The notes beneath the pieces are model-generated. The model made no database searches. It saw only the letters and a program-made list of their open reading frames with translations, and had not been told where the DNA came from. Shown here one piece after another: positions 25,881 through 33,868 of a DNA stretch of 64,000 nucleotides. How positions within the stretch are numbered: the first letter of the stretch is position 1; every line of letters starts with the position of its first letter. A program made the translations under genes and the position numbers. The DNA comes from G963664935 sp963664935 (GTDB lineage: Bacteria; Pseudomonadota; Gammaproteobacteria; Methylococcales; G963664935), in the NCBI GenBank assembly GCA_963664935.2, contig CAXXSE010000002.1, positions 372,001 to 436,000 of the forward strand, read 5' to 3'.

Positions 25881-27866
25881 ATGAATAACTTGCAGTTTCA
25901 ACAAAGTTTACGCGCCTATGGAGAATGGAAAACTCGGCTAATCCAATCGATGGAAGAATATCGAGAATGGTTGGATAACCATAATATGGGTTCGGCTGAA
26001 GCAACGGAAGCTCTATTAAATATGGTGCATAATTTAAGTTCTGACCGGGTTACTTTAGCATTCGCGGCTGAATTTTCGCGAGGTAAGACAGAGTTAATTA
26101 ATGCGCTGTTCTTCTCGGAAACCGGAGTGCGATTATTGCCCTCGACACCGGGAAGAACCACCATGTGCCCTACGGAGATTCTTTACGATCAGGAGGGCGG
26201 CGACTACATCCGCCTTTTACCTATAGAAACCCGCTTAAATGAACTGTCATTAACGGAATACAAGCAACTTTCCAAAAAATGGAAACAAATTGATCTCGAT
26301 TGTTCGTCAGCCCTACAAATGCAGGAAGCGTTTCAAGAACTTATTGCCGTCAAACGTGTGAGTCTCGCTGAAGCCGTAAAGCTAGGGCTTTATCACGAGG
26401 ATTTGCATCCGGACCAGTATGAAACACCGGATACCGTGGAAATCCCCTGCTGGCGGCATGCAGTCATCAGTTTTCCCCATGAATTATTAAAAGAGGGGCT
26501 CGCGATATTGGATACACCAGGCTTGAATGCGCTTGGCACCGAACCGGAATTGACACTCAATATGTTACCTAACGCCCAGGCGGTAATCTTCGTGCTCGCA
26601 GCCGATACAGGCGTGACCAAAAGCGATCTCGATATGTGGCGCAATCATGTTAGAGGGTTCAGGGAAAAGAACAAGAAGGGATTGGCCGTCGTCATGAATA
26701 AAATCGATGCGCTCTGGGATGACCTGCAAGGAGAGGAAGGTATCGAAACATCGATTAATTCACAGATCAAGGCAACCGCATCGATCCTGGAAATCGATGA
26801 AAATTTGATATTCCCCGTTTCCGCTAAACAAGCACTACTCGCCAAAGTAAAATCCGATGATTCGCTATTACGAAAAAGCCGCTTAAAACCGTTGGAAAAT
26901 TATTTGTGCAACGCCGTTTTGGATGATCGTAGACAAATTTTGGTAGAATCGGTTACCCAGAATATCGGGCGGTTGGTCAACGAATCGTCGGATATTCTTA
27001 ATTCTCAAATCACCGATCTGAAAAACCAGCTTGAGGACTTACGGGGCATTGAGGGCGCCAATGCGGATCTAACTGAAGAGATAATGGCCGAAACTCGTGA
27101 AGAACAAAGCCAGTATCTAAGTAATGTAGAGATTTTCAAGTCAACACGCCGTGTCTTTAGTGTTCAATCGAAATTGCTAGTCAAAACACTCGATCCGGAC
27201 AATATTGAAAATATTATGGGACGTACACGTCAGCGAATGTCGAGTAGTTTGACTACCATCGGAATGAAGAATGAGATGAGTAATTTGCTGGAGGAGTTAC
27301 GCGGGATACTGATTAATGCCGTCGAAATGACCAATGAAACTCGCCGACTCGTTAAAGCAATCTATAAAAAGTTCAACGATGATCATGGTTTCAAGGAATT
27401 GACACCGCCACTGTATTCGATCACCAAATACCAATTAGAATTGGAACAGTATTTCAAGCAAGGTGAAGATTTCAAATCGAGCACATCCAGTACTTTGATG
27501 GAACAGAGCTTAGTGATACAAAAGCTCTACTCCTCAATCATTAACCATGCACGGAATGTGCTGTTGGATGCCCACAAAGATGCGAAAAGCTGGAGCACCA
27601 TCGTCCTTAACCCGTTGATTCGGCAGATCAAAGACCACAAAAAGCTCATCGAAACCCGTCTTCAGGTGCTTCGGAAAATAAATAATCAATCAGCGGACGT
27701 GGGCAGTTATATCGCCAAGCTGGACGCTCAATTAGGTCCCCTGGAAGAACAGAACAATGAATTGAATACGTTGTTAGAGGCCATGGGCCTGCATTCCGGC
27801 TCGAATGAACCTGATCGAAATGTAGAAATACCCGAAGAAGCCATGGAAATGGCTGTGGCGAATTAG
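25881..27866 (+). CDS. Dynamin-family GTPase
   Basis: About 661 residues from the ATG giving MNNLQFQQSLRAYGEWK; the longer frame would start inside repeat 2. The large GTPase domain has AEFSRGKTELINAL (P-loop, residues 63-76, Ala replacing the usual first Gly), STPGRTTMCPTEI (switch I), ILDTPGLNALG (G3, 208-218) and MNKID (G4, 271-275). A long helical, partly coiled-coil stalk follows. Bacterial dynamin-like proteins remodel or repair membranes; some occur in defence loci. Here it is a single gene without the usual second partner, set in an accessory stretch with repeats on both sides. No transmembrane anchor is obvious. Role unknown. Confidence 0.85.
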   Translation: MNNLQFQQSLRAYGEWKTRLIQSMEEYREWLDNHNMGSAEATEALLNMVHNLSSDRVTLAFAAEFSRGKTELINALFFSETGVRLLPSTPGRTTMCPTEILYDQEGGDYIRLLPIETRLNELSLTEYKQLSKKWKQIDLDCSSALQMQEAFQELIAVKRVSLAEAVKLGLYHEDLHPDQYETPDTVEIPCWRHAVISFPHELLKEGLAILDTPGLNALGTEPELTLNMLPNAQAVIFVLAADTGVTKSDLDMWRNHVRGFREKNKKGLAVVMNKIDALWDDLQGEEGIETSINSQIKATASILEIDENLIFPVSAKQALLAKVKSDDSLLRKSRLKPLENYLCNAVLDDRRQILVESVTQNIGRLVNESSDILNSQITDLKNQLEDLRGIEGANADLTEEIMAETREEQSQYLSNVEIFKSTRRVFSVQSKLLVKTLDPDNIENIMGRTRQRMSSSLTTIGMKNEMSNLLEELRGILINAVEMTNETRRLVKAIYKKFNDDHGFKELTPPLYSITKYQLELEQYFKQGEDFKSSTSSTLMEQSLVIQKLYSSIINHARNVLLDAHKDAKSWSTIVLNPLIRQIKDHKKLIETRLQVLRKINNQSADVGSYIAKLDAQLGPLEEQNNELNTLLEAMGLHSGSNEPDRNVEIPEEAMEMAVAN

Positions 27867-27956
27867 CTCGGTTATTTTTACAAGCTTTCCGCTGGGGAAT
27901 CAGGAGCTTTTATCTTGCGGTAAAAGGCCCACGTCGCGAATTAACAATCCCGCGGT

Positions 27957-28010
27957 TATCGACGATTTAGACCGTCGAATAGACGTAGTTATTTAGGGTG
28001 CGTGGTACGA
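27957..28010 (+). repeat. Degraded right end of MITE family 1
   Basis: TCGACGATTTAGACC.. AGTTATTTAGGG.. GTGGTAC aligns with the right 50 bp of copy B (TCGATCATTTAGGCC.. AGTTATTTAGGG.. GAGGTAC). The left part is missing or unrecognisable. Confidence 0.6.
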
Positions 28011-28018
28011 GTTGTCGC

Positions 28019-28028
28019 TGTTACACTT
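28019..28028 (+). repeat. TGTTACACTT motif, first of four direct copies
   Basis: The decamer occurs at 28019-28028, 28700-28709, 30722-30731 and 30828-30837, plus one inverted copy at 30846-30855. The first two flank the toxin-antitoxin pair at 28049-28608; the others lie by the orphan antitoxin at 30929. Confidence 0.7.
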
Positions 28029-28048
28029 TAGGGAAGTCCGCAACCTTT

Positions 28049-28345
28049 TTAGCGATCTTCGCGGGTATGCCAGATTTTCAGGATGACAATATTTTGGTCG
28101 ATTACCTGATAACGTAAAATGTATCCCCCTTGTCCGAAAGGGGTATAAAACTCACGGTCGTCCCTGTCCTCTATTCGCGTTCCGATAGCGGGATTATCCA
28201 GTATAAGCTTTGTGGCTTTTCGGGTTTTTTCAGAAGACCGCTTTGCCGCGCGAGGGTTGTGCGGTTCTATAAATTCTCGAAGCCGAATAAGATCGCGCCG
28301 AGAAGCAGGCGACCAGACCAGTTTCAGTTTTCGAGTTCCGGACAT
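28049..28345 (-). CDS. RelE/ParE-family toxin
   Basis: About 98 residues from the ATG giving MSGTRKLKLVWSPASRRDL. The layout is that of ParE/RelE toxins: VWSPASRRDLIRLREFI at the N terminus, a central basic helix (AAKRSSEKTRKATKLIL), PAIGTRIEDRDDREFYTPFG and the C-terminal YILRYQVIDQNIVILKIWHTRED. Such toxins cut mRNA on the ribosome (RelE) or poison gyrase (ParE); the sequence does not settle which. It overlaps its antitoxin gene by 22 bp, antitoxin first, the usual order. It appears intact. Confidence 0.85.
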   Translation of the reverse strand: MSGTRKLKLVWSPASRRDLIRLREFIEPHNPRAAKRSSEKTRKATKLILDNPAIGTRIEDRDDREFYTPFGQGGYILRYQVIDQNIVILKIWHTREDR

Positions 28346-28608
28346 GGGCCTTCCTTGTCTGTACCCCATGTCTCAAGCCATATCTCCATAGTTTCATGAC
28401 TGACATACTGACCTGAATTCTGGTATTCTTTCAAAGCTTCATCCGCTTCGCGATTTCGCCTTTCAAGTTCTTCTTCCCGATCCAGAAAATCAGTAATCGC
28501 CTTTTTCATGAGCCAGTGCGGCGTCCGCTCCCGGCTTTCTCCCAATGCCTGTAAACGGGCTTTTATGTCTTCATTCAGCTTGACACCCATGGTTATCATT
28601 TTCGACAT
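28324..28608 (-). CDS. Ribbon-helix-helix antitoxin (CopG/ParD-like)
   Basis: A 94-residue protein with an N-terminal RHH DNA-binding segment (MSKMITMGVKLNEDIKARL, then SRERTPHWLMKKAITDFLD) and a charged C-terminal helix able to bind the toxin. It precedes and overlaps the RelE/ParE toxin, forming a type II toxin-antitoxin operon. The perfect palindrome 25 bp upstream is a good candidate for autorepression. Confidence 0.85.
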   Translation of the reverse strand: MSKMITMGVKLNEDIKARLQALGESRERTPHWLMKKAITDFLDREEELERRNREADEALKEYQNSGQYVSHETMEIWLETWGTDKEGPCPELEN

Positions 28609-28632
28609 CTTTCTTTCAAAAGGTTGTACCTA

Positions 28633-28647
28633 CTATAACCATTATAG
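28633..28647. promoter_or_regulatory. Candidate antitoxin operator
   Basis: CTATAA-CCA-TTATAG, a perfect 6-bp inverted repeat with a 3-nt spacer, about 25 bp before the antitoxin start. RHH antitoxins bind such short palindromes; binding here is inferred. Confidence 0.5.
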
Positions 28648-28829
28648 ATTGGTTTTCGGTCCAAGGACAAGAAAAATCGGTCCTGTGAGAAAGGGGCGAT
28701 GTTACACTTTGGGTAATTCTTCTCTAATTGTGTATACGTCAAGGGTTTTTATCGGCTCTCCAAGAATATCATCGTTGTAAAAATATCCAGTTTTTGATCT
28801 CTTGTCAGGAATCCCTATATGTCAGGCTG

Positions 28830-28879
28830 GTTGTCGCTTTTTGTTTTTCCCCCATGGGGGAAAAACAAAAAGCGACAAC
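28830..28879. repeat. Perfect 50-bp palindrome without spacer
   Basis: GTTGTCGCTTTTTGTTTTTC continues through CCCCATGGGG and mirrors exactly to 28879. The centre is between 28854 and 28855 (CCCA|TGGG). No gene crosses it. It could be a bidirectional terminator or a joined pair of insertion-sequence ends. Confidence 0.95.
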
Positions 28880-28912
28880 TAGTACTCCGACAACTTTGTA
28901 TTGATGGGTTCA

Positions 28913-29006
28913 GCGTTACTGTGGTGTTTCGCAACAAGGCACAGCACGAACGCAATGGCCATAGCCCTTGTCAAGTGCTGTAACGCCGTAGCGGGACACC
29001 ACAGTA
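28913..29006. repeat. Nested inverted repeats, possible structured element
   Basis: TACTGTGGTGT (28917-28927) pairs with ACACCACAGTA (28996-29006); inside it ACAGCAC (28941-28947) pairs with GTGCTGT (28975-28981). GCGTTAC and GTAACGC also recur. A 94-nt fold is likely. Probably a remnant mobile repeat; an ORF overlapping it on the minus strand looks spurious. Confidence 0.5.
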
Positions 29007-29102
29007 GCACCCGAAGGGTTGGCCTGTCAGCGCAGCTACGTGCCCATTGGGCTCTGTAAGAATATTCCTTGACAAAACGTGCCATATATGACACGCTTGA
29101 TC

Positions 29103-29461
29103 ATGATCAAGTCGAATAAGAAGATTCACGCGAAGTTTTACCAAACCGTGAAGGGCAGTGAACCCGTCCGGGAATGGTTGTTAAAGCTGGATGTGGAAGA
29201 CCGAAAGATTGTAGGTAAGGATATTCAAAAGGTCGAATTCGGCTGGCCGATCGGAATGCCTTATAGCCCAACCGTTAGGGGCAGGGCCTTTATGAAGTCC
29301 GCAGTGACCTCACGCATCAGTGTATTGCCCGTGTGATCTTCTTTATCAAGGCCTATGAAATGATTTTGTTGCAGGGGTTTATCAAGAAAGCCCAGAAGAC
29401 CCCGCAACCCGATTTAGACCTTGCGATAAAACGTAAAAAGGAAGTAGAGAAAAATGATTAA
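29103..29461 (+). pseudogene. HigB-like (Gp49 family) toxin, frameshifted
   Basis: The 5' part reads MIKSNKKIHAKFYQTVKG, then SEPVREWLLKLDVEDRKIVG and GWPIGMPYS, a normal start for a phage Gp49/HigB-type toxin. The frame then runs into a stop at 29334-29336. A shift by one base near 29270 restores GLYEVRSDLTH, ARVIFFIKAYEMILLQGFIKK and a lysine-rich end at 29461. The toxin should therefore be inactive. It overlaps the start of the intact antitoxin by 8 bp. One indel only; a read error cannot be excluded. Confidence 0.8.
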
Positions 29462-29747
29462 ATCATCCAAAAATCCCCATATTGGTTCATCGTTCGATGA
29501 GTTTCTGGGTGAGCAGGGGATGCTTGAAGAATGCGAACACCAGGCCCTCAAGGAAATGCTGGCGGATCAGGTTCGAAAGGCCATGTCGGATAATCATCTT
29601 TCAAAGACAGCGATGGCCGAGCGGATGCACACCAGCCGACGGCAACTTGATCGCTTGCTTGACCCCGCCGTTGCCAATGTCACGTTGGCAACGATGTCCA
29701 AAGCGGCCCGCGCGGTCGGTCGTAAGCTTCATATTGCGTTGATTTAA
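29454..29747 (+). CDS. HigA-like antitoxin (XRE/Cro-type HTH)
   Basis: A 97-residue protein with a C-terminal helix-turn-helix (LSKTAMAERMHTSRRQLDRL, then DPAVANVTLATMSKAARAVG), typical of antitoxins following Gp49-type toxins. The order toxin-antitoxin and the 8-bp overlap match HigBA. With the toxin broken, the antitoxin is intact but may be a remnant or have a regulatory role. Confidence 0.8.
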   Translation: MIKSSKNPHIGSSFDEFLGEQGMLEECEHQALKEMLADQVRKAMSDNHLSKTAMAERMHTSRRQLDRLLDPAVANVTLATMSKAARAVGRKLHIALI

Positions 29748-30220
29748 CCCACCGTTGAAAAAAAATGAAATCCGCTTCGCGGATTAAGCATTTTAAAAAC
29801 GCAAAAGGAGTGCGCCTCCGGCTTACGTTATTTTATTGTCCTTGGGGCCAGCCCCAAACCCCGGGATACTTATACAACAATGATAGGGGTGGTGAGGCTG
29901 GAAAGTTTTATGGAAATAGTAAGCGTTTTTAGTGACTGATGGCCTTTGAAAAACGCTTAAAAAGGTGCGGGTTTAGCGTCGGATATGACTTCTGGGTCTA
30001 ATCCCATAAAGATACCAAATGTTGTGTAGGATCAAGCGTGAGGTATCATTTGTCTGTGAGTGGCAATGGGGGTCTTCCAAGAAACCTCACTAATTTTTTG
30101 ATTTAGTCTACCTATTATGGTAAACAACACTAAGCTTTGTTCCTTTTATTGGAATTTAAAAAGGTAGCAAAGCGTAACGGAGTAACTTTCTATTAACAAT
30201 CAATAATGAGGAAAGATGTC
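29748..30220. other. Non-coding gap upstream of the SmbP-like lipoprotein
   Basis: About 470 bp with no supportable gene. Two hairpins are present: AATCCGC-TTC-GCGGATT at 29769-29785 and TTGGGGC-CA-GCCCCAA at 29842-29857. A GAGGAAAG ribosome site (30208-30215) precedes the next gene. Confidence 0.6.
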
Positions 30221-30586
30221 ATGAAAAATTGGAACATTCTTCTAGTCGCTTTAACTATGGCGTTGTTTATAGTATTACCCGGCTGCGCAACTTTAGCTCC
30301 AGCAGTGGAAGAACACTCGGCTCAGGCATTGGAGCATGCTAACGCTGCGGCTGCACATGGTAAAATGGGACACGCTGCTGTCTTGACCGAGCATGCAAAA
30401 GAATCACTCACGCACGCAGAAGCGGCTGAGAAAGTGCTGGCAAGGGAACCCAAAGCACATATGACGGAAGGTATTGCGCACCTCAAAGAAGCGATCAAAC
30501 ATGGAAAGATGGGTCATGCCAAAGTAGCGACTGACCACACCAATGAGGCACTTACTCACATTAATGCCTCTATTGGAGGTTCATGA
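30221..30586 (+). CDS. SmbP-like metal-binding lipoprotein
   Basis: About 121 residues from the ATG with GAGGAAAG upstream. A lipoprotein signal ends at the lipobox LPGC (Cys near residue 23). The mature part is built of repeats with His every few residues (EHSAQALEHANAAAAHGKMG, HAKESLTHAEAAEK, HLKEAIKHGKMGHAKVATDH), characteristic of SmbP small metal-binding proteins, which bind several copper or other metal ions through histidines. It is likely anchored to a periplasmic membrane face. A good terminator follows, so it is monocistronic. Related to the histidine-poor protein at 17686-18075. Confidence 0.8.
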   Translation: MKNWNILLVALTMALFIVLPGCATLAPAVEEHSAQALEHANAAAAHGKMGHAAVLTEHAKESLTHAEAAEKVLAREPKAHMTEGIAHLKEAIKHGKMGHAKVATDHTNEALTHINASIGGS

Positions 30587-30639
30587 CGGGTTTAATCCCC
30601 CTCGAAGGGTATGACACACCAAACACAATCAGAACCACT

Positions 30640-30665
30640 AAAAAGGCCGCAAAAGCGGCCTTTTT
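30640..30665 (+). terminator. Rho-independent terminator
   Basis: AAAAAGGCCGC (30640-30650), loop AAAA, GCGGCCTTTTT (30655-30665). Strong stem with T-tail, about 55 bp after the SmbP-like lipoprotein stop. Confidence 0.92.
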
Positions 30666-30826
30666 ATTTCTTAATACTGTCTCTTGTAACCCCTCTTCTA
30701 AAACTGACCGGCACAGGTGAATGTTACACTTCTAGCAATTCTGTATCAAAAAACGCCCTTTGAGCGGCATCTAGCATTTTGACAGGCCCGGTTTATCAGG
30801 CTTGTCCGGTTAGGCCTTCTTCGATA

Positions 30827-30856
30827 TTGTTACACTTCTCCAGACAAGTGTAACAA
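30827..30856. repeat. 11-bp inverted repeat built from the TGTTACACTT motif
   Basis: TTGTTACACTT (30827-30837) and AAGTGTAACAA (30846-30856) with an 8-nt spacer. Contains the fourth direct copy and the inverted copy of the TGTTACACTT motif. Confidence 0.85.
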
Positions 30857-30928
30857 AATCAAATTCCGGTGTTAAACAGATCGGTTTCATTGCTCTAAAT
30901 CGTTACACACCGGAAAAAGGCTGAACGT

Positions 30929-31177
30929 CTATTGTGCGCCGCCTGCTTTAACGTGTATCTGTGCAATATCGTAGGCGTGTTGCATATTCAGCCACATTTC
31001 CGGCGTTGATCCAAAAGCCTTTGCAAGCCGGATCGCCATTTCATCGGACAGGGCTGTTTTACAATTAACGACACGCGAAACTGTCTGGCGAGTCACGCCA
31101 AGAACCTTGGCCGCACTCGTAATATCAAGATCTTCGAGGCTCTGACCAACCGAACTGACGCGAGCGTCTCCGATCAA
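30929..31177 (-). CDS. Orphan HigA/VapI-type antitoxin, possibly truncated
   Basis: An 82-residue XRE protein with the HigA signature ITSAAKVLGVTRQTVSRVVN, LSDEMAIRLAKAFGSTPEMW and LNMQHAYDIAQ. In the family the N terminus normally has a HPG(x)I(x)xE segment, missing here and replaced by MIGDARVSSVG; LEDLDI then joins normal sequence. No HigB gene is visible upstream. It is probably a remnant or solitary regulator. Confidence 0.7.
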   Translation of the reverse strand: MIGDARVSSVGQSLEDLDITSAAKVLGVTRQTVSRVVNCKTALSDEMAIRLAKAFGSTPEMWLNMQHAYDIAQIHVKAGGAQ

Positions 31178-31274
31178 AGTAAATTGAAACAGCCGGAATC
31201 AGCGAACTATTTTTAGTCCCAAGAACTTGTTTTTCCGCTGAAATCGATGGCAATTCGCAAAATCCGAATAGGTT

Positions 31275-31790
31275 CTAGTACTGGACTAAGGAGTGAATCC
31301 AACGGTCGGACAGTCTCTCCCTCCCCTTTAAAAAATCCAATTCGACCACAAAAGCACAGGCTACAACTTGCGCCCCAAGGCTTTCCACTAGGTCACAGCT
31401 CGCTCTCGCGGTTCCCCCCGTAGCCAGAAGATCGTCGATCAACAAGACTTTGTCATCGCTTCCGAGAGCATCCGTATGAGCTTCCAAAGAGGCGGATCCA
31501 TATTCAAGATCGTAGGAAACACTTTTTACATGGTAGGGCAGTTTCCCTGGTTTTCGTAATGGGATGAAGCCTGTTCCGAGTTCCCAGGCTACCAGCGACC
31601 CAAAGATAAAACCGCGGGCCTCCATCCCCGCTACGGCAGTGATCTCTTTGCCCAGGAAGGGGTGTAACAGCTGATGCACAGCTAATCGTAAAGTCGCGGG
31701 ATTTTTAACGAGCGGCGTAATATCTTTGAAATTAATGCCAGGCCGTGGAAAGTCGAGAATTTCTCGAATTTCGGATTTTAAACGATCCAC
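31275..31790 (-). CDS. apt: Adenine phosphoribosyltransferase
   Basis: A 171-residue salvage enzyme making AMP from adenine and PRPP. It has FPRPGINFKDITPL, the substrate region GMEARGFIFGSLVA, FIPLRKPGKLP, and the PRPP loop VLLIDDLLATGGTARA. Normal length. It follows dxs by 6 bp on the same strand, so they are probably co-transcribed. Confidence 0.97.
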   Translation of the reverse strand: MDRLKSEIREILDFPRPGINFKDITPLVKNPATLRLAVHQLLHPFLGKEITAVAGMEARGFIFGSLVAWELGTGFIPLRKPGKLPYHVKSVSYDLEYGSASLEAHTDALGSDDKVLLIDDLLATGGTARASCDLVESLGAQVVACAFVVELDFLKGRERLSDRWIHSLVQY

Positions 31791-31796
31791 TTTTTA

Positions 31797-33704
31797 TTAC
31801 GATATCAAACGATCTTTGGTTTTAGTTTCGGCGGAATATTTCTGTTGACGTATAAAATGGTCAATGCTCTTGGCAACACCGGCTGCATTGAGACCCCCGC
31901 TATCCAGACAATCCTCACGGCTGCCATGTTCGATAAAGGTATCCGGCAAACCGAGATTCAACACCGGAATTTGGGCCTGGCGAGCCAGTAGAAATTCGTT
32001 CACCGCACTGCCCGCGCCCCCCGCTACAGCGTTGTCTTCAAGTGTCACCAATGTATCATGATTTTCTACCAGTTCCAGAATCAACTCCTCGTCCAAAGGC
32101 TTTACGAATCGCATATTTATGACAGTCGCATTGAGTGGCGCGCCTACTTCTTCCGCCACTGGCACCATAGCACCAAACCCTAACAACGCAATTCTCTGAC
32201 CTTTGCGTTTTATTTCCGCTTTGCCTATAGGTAATTGGGTCATTTCCATTTCCACAGGGACTTCGGGACCTTTCCCTCGGGGATACCGGACCGAGGCGGG
32301 CCCGTCATGACAAAACCCCGTGTATAACATCTGACGACATTCGTTTTCATCCGCAGGGGCCATGATCACGATGTTTGGGATACAACGCATATAGGTATAA
32401 TCAAAACTTCCCGAATGGGTTGGGCCATCGGGTCCGACGGGTCCCGCCCGGTCGATGGCGAATAACACCGGGAGGTTCTGTATCGCTACGTCGTGGATCA
32501 GCTGGTCATAGCCGCGTTGCAAAAAGGTCGAGTAAATGGCGACTACCGGTTTATAGCCCTCGCAAGCCATTCCCGCGGCAACGGTGACACAATGCTGCTC
32601 GGCAATTGCTACATCAAAGTAGCGTTTCGGAAATTGCTGGGCAAATCCCACCAACCCCGATCCTTCCCGCATCGCTGGCGTAATCGCCATTAAGCGTTTA
32701 TCTCGCGATGCCATATCGCATAGCCACTGGCCAAAAACCTGGGTATATGTTGGCGTGCCGGGTTTAGATTTAGGTAAGTGATCCTGGCTGGGATCAAACT
32801 TAGATACCCCGTGATAACCTACCGGATCTTTTTCCGCTGGCAGGTAACCTTTACCTTTCCTGGTGGCAATATGAAGAAATTGCGGCCCATGAAGTTCGCG
32901 TATGTTACGTAAAGTGCCCACCAACGTAGGCAAGTCATGCCCGTCAATCGGGCCAATATAGTTGAAGCCGAGTTCTTCAAAGAGAGTGCCCGGGGCCACC
33001 ATGCCTTTGACGTGTTCTTCGGCTTTTCGAGCCAACTCCCAAGCGTTAGGGACAACGCTGAGTACTTTTTTGCTTTCTTCCCGGACCGTCGAATACAGTT
33101 TGCTTGAAAGTATCTTGGCCAAATAGTTATTCATCGCCCCCACGTTGGGTGAAATCGACATTTCGTTGTCGTTGAGAATAACCAGCAAATTGGTATCCAG
33201 GGAACCTGCGTGATTTAATGCTTCAAACGCCATACCTCCAGTCAAGCCACCATCGCCGATGATCGCCACCATACGCTGATCTCTTCCATCCTGCGCAGCC
33301 GCTAACGCCATTCCCAGAGCAGCACTGATGGAGGTACTGGAATGACCGACGCCAAAACTGTCGTATTCACTTTCGCCACGCTTTGGGAAAGGCGTCAAGC
33401 CATCTTTTTGCCGGATGGTCTCCAGCCTTTTCCGGCGGCCGGTCAGAATTTTGTGTGGATAGGCTTGATGTCCAACATCCCATACCAATTTATCGCGGGG
33501 TGTGTCGAAAATATAATGGAGTGCAACGGTAAGTTCTATTGTTCCCAACCCAGCGGCTAAATGCCCTCCGGATTGGCTTACACTTTCCAACAAAAAAGCT
33601 CGGAGTTCTTCGGCTAATGGTACTAGCTGTTCTTCGGACAGGCGGCGCAATTGTTCCGGGCTGTCTATTCCACTCAAAAGCGGATGCGGATTTGTTGGAT
33701 TCAT
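31797..33704 (-). CDS. dxs: 1-deoxy-D-xylulose-5-phosphate synthase
   Basis: A 635-residue thiamine-diphosphate enzyme that condenses pyruvate and glyceraldehyde-3-phosphate, the first step of the MEP isoprenoid pathway. WDVGHQAYPHKILTGR, the ThDP/Mg motif IGDGGLTGGMAFEALNHAG with LNDNEMSISPNVGA, the transketolase-like FDVAIAEQHCVTVAAGMA, and the C-terminal domain are complete. Co-transcribed with apt; ispA and xseB lie just upstream on the same strand (164-bp gap), the usual xseB-ispA-dxs order. Confidence 0.97.
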   Translation of the reverse strand: MNPTNPHPLLSGIDSPEQLRRLSEEQLVPLAEELRAFLLESVSQSGGHLAAGLGTIELTVALHYIFDTPRDKLVWDVGHQAYPHKILTGRRKRLETIRQKDGLTPFPKRGESEYDSFGVGHSSTSISAALGMALAAAQDGRDQRMVAIIGDGGLTGGMAFEALNHAGSLDTNLLVILNDNEMSISPNVGAMNNYLAKILSSKLYSTVREESKKVLSVVPNAWELARKAEEHVKGMVAPGTLFEELGFNYIGPIDGHDLPTLVGTLRNIRELHGPQFLHIATRKGKGYLPAEKDPVGYHGVSKFDPSQDHLPKSKPGTPTYTQVFGQWLCDMASRDKRLMAITPAMREGSGLVGFAQQFPKRYFDVAIAEQHCVTVAAGMACEGYKPVVAIYSTFLQRGYDQLIHDVAIQNLPVLFAIDRAGPVGPDGPTHSGSFDYTYMRCIPNIVIMAPADENECRQMLYTGFCHDGPASVRYPRGKGPEVPVEMEMTQLPIGKAEIKRKGQRIALLGFGAMVPVAEEVGAPLNATVINMRFVKPLDEELILELVENHDTLVTLEDNAVAGGAGSAVNEFLLARQAQIPVLNLGLPDTFIEHGSREDCLDSGGLNAAGVAKSIDHFIRQQKYSAETKTKDRLIS

Positions 33705-33868
33705 ATTGTTTATGACGATATTGGAAAAATTGCTAAGAATCTATTCAAAATCTACTTCACTACCCATTATCCGATGCATCATTTAAGCTTTCAAGATACT
33801 TCAGCAATGGCGCACCAATCTATTCCCAGGAGCCTTTCCTCGGCCAGCTTCTATTCTCGAACAACGTC

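Noticed and set aside
28879..29094. 71-codon minus-strand ORF over the structured repeat
   Set aside because: Coincides with nested inverted repeats; similar translations arise as spurious ORFs from dispersed repeats.
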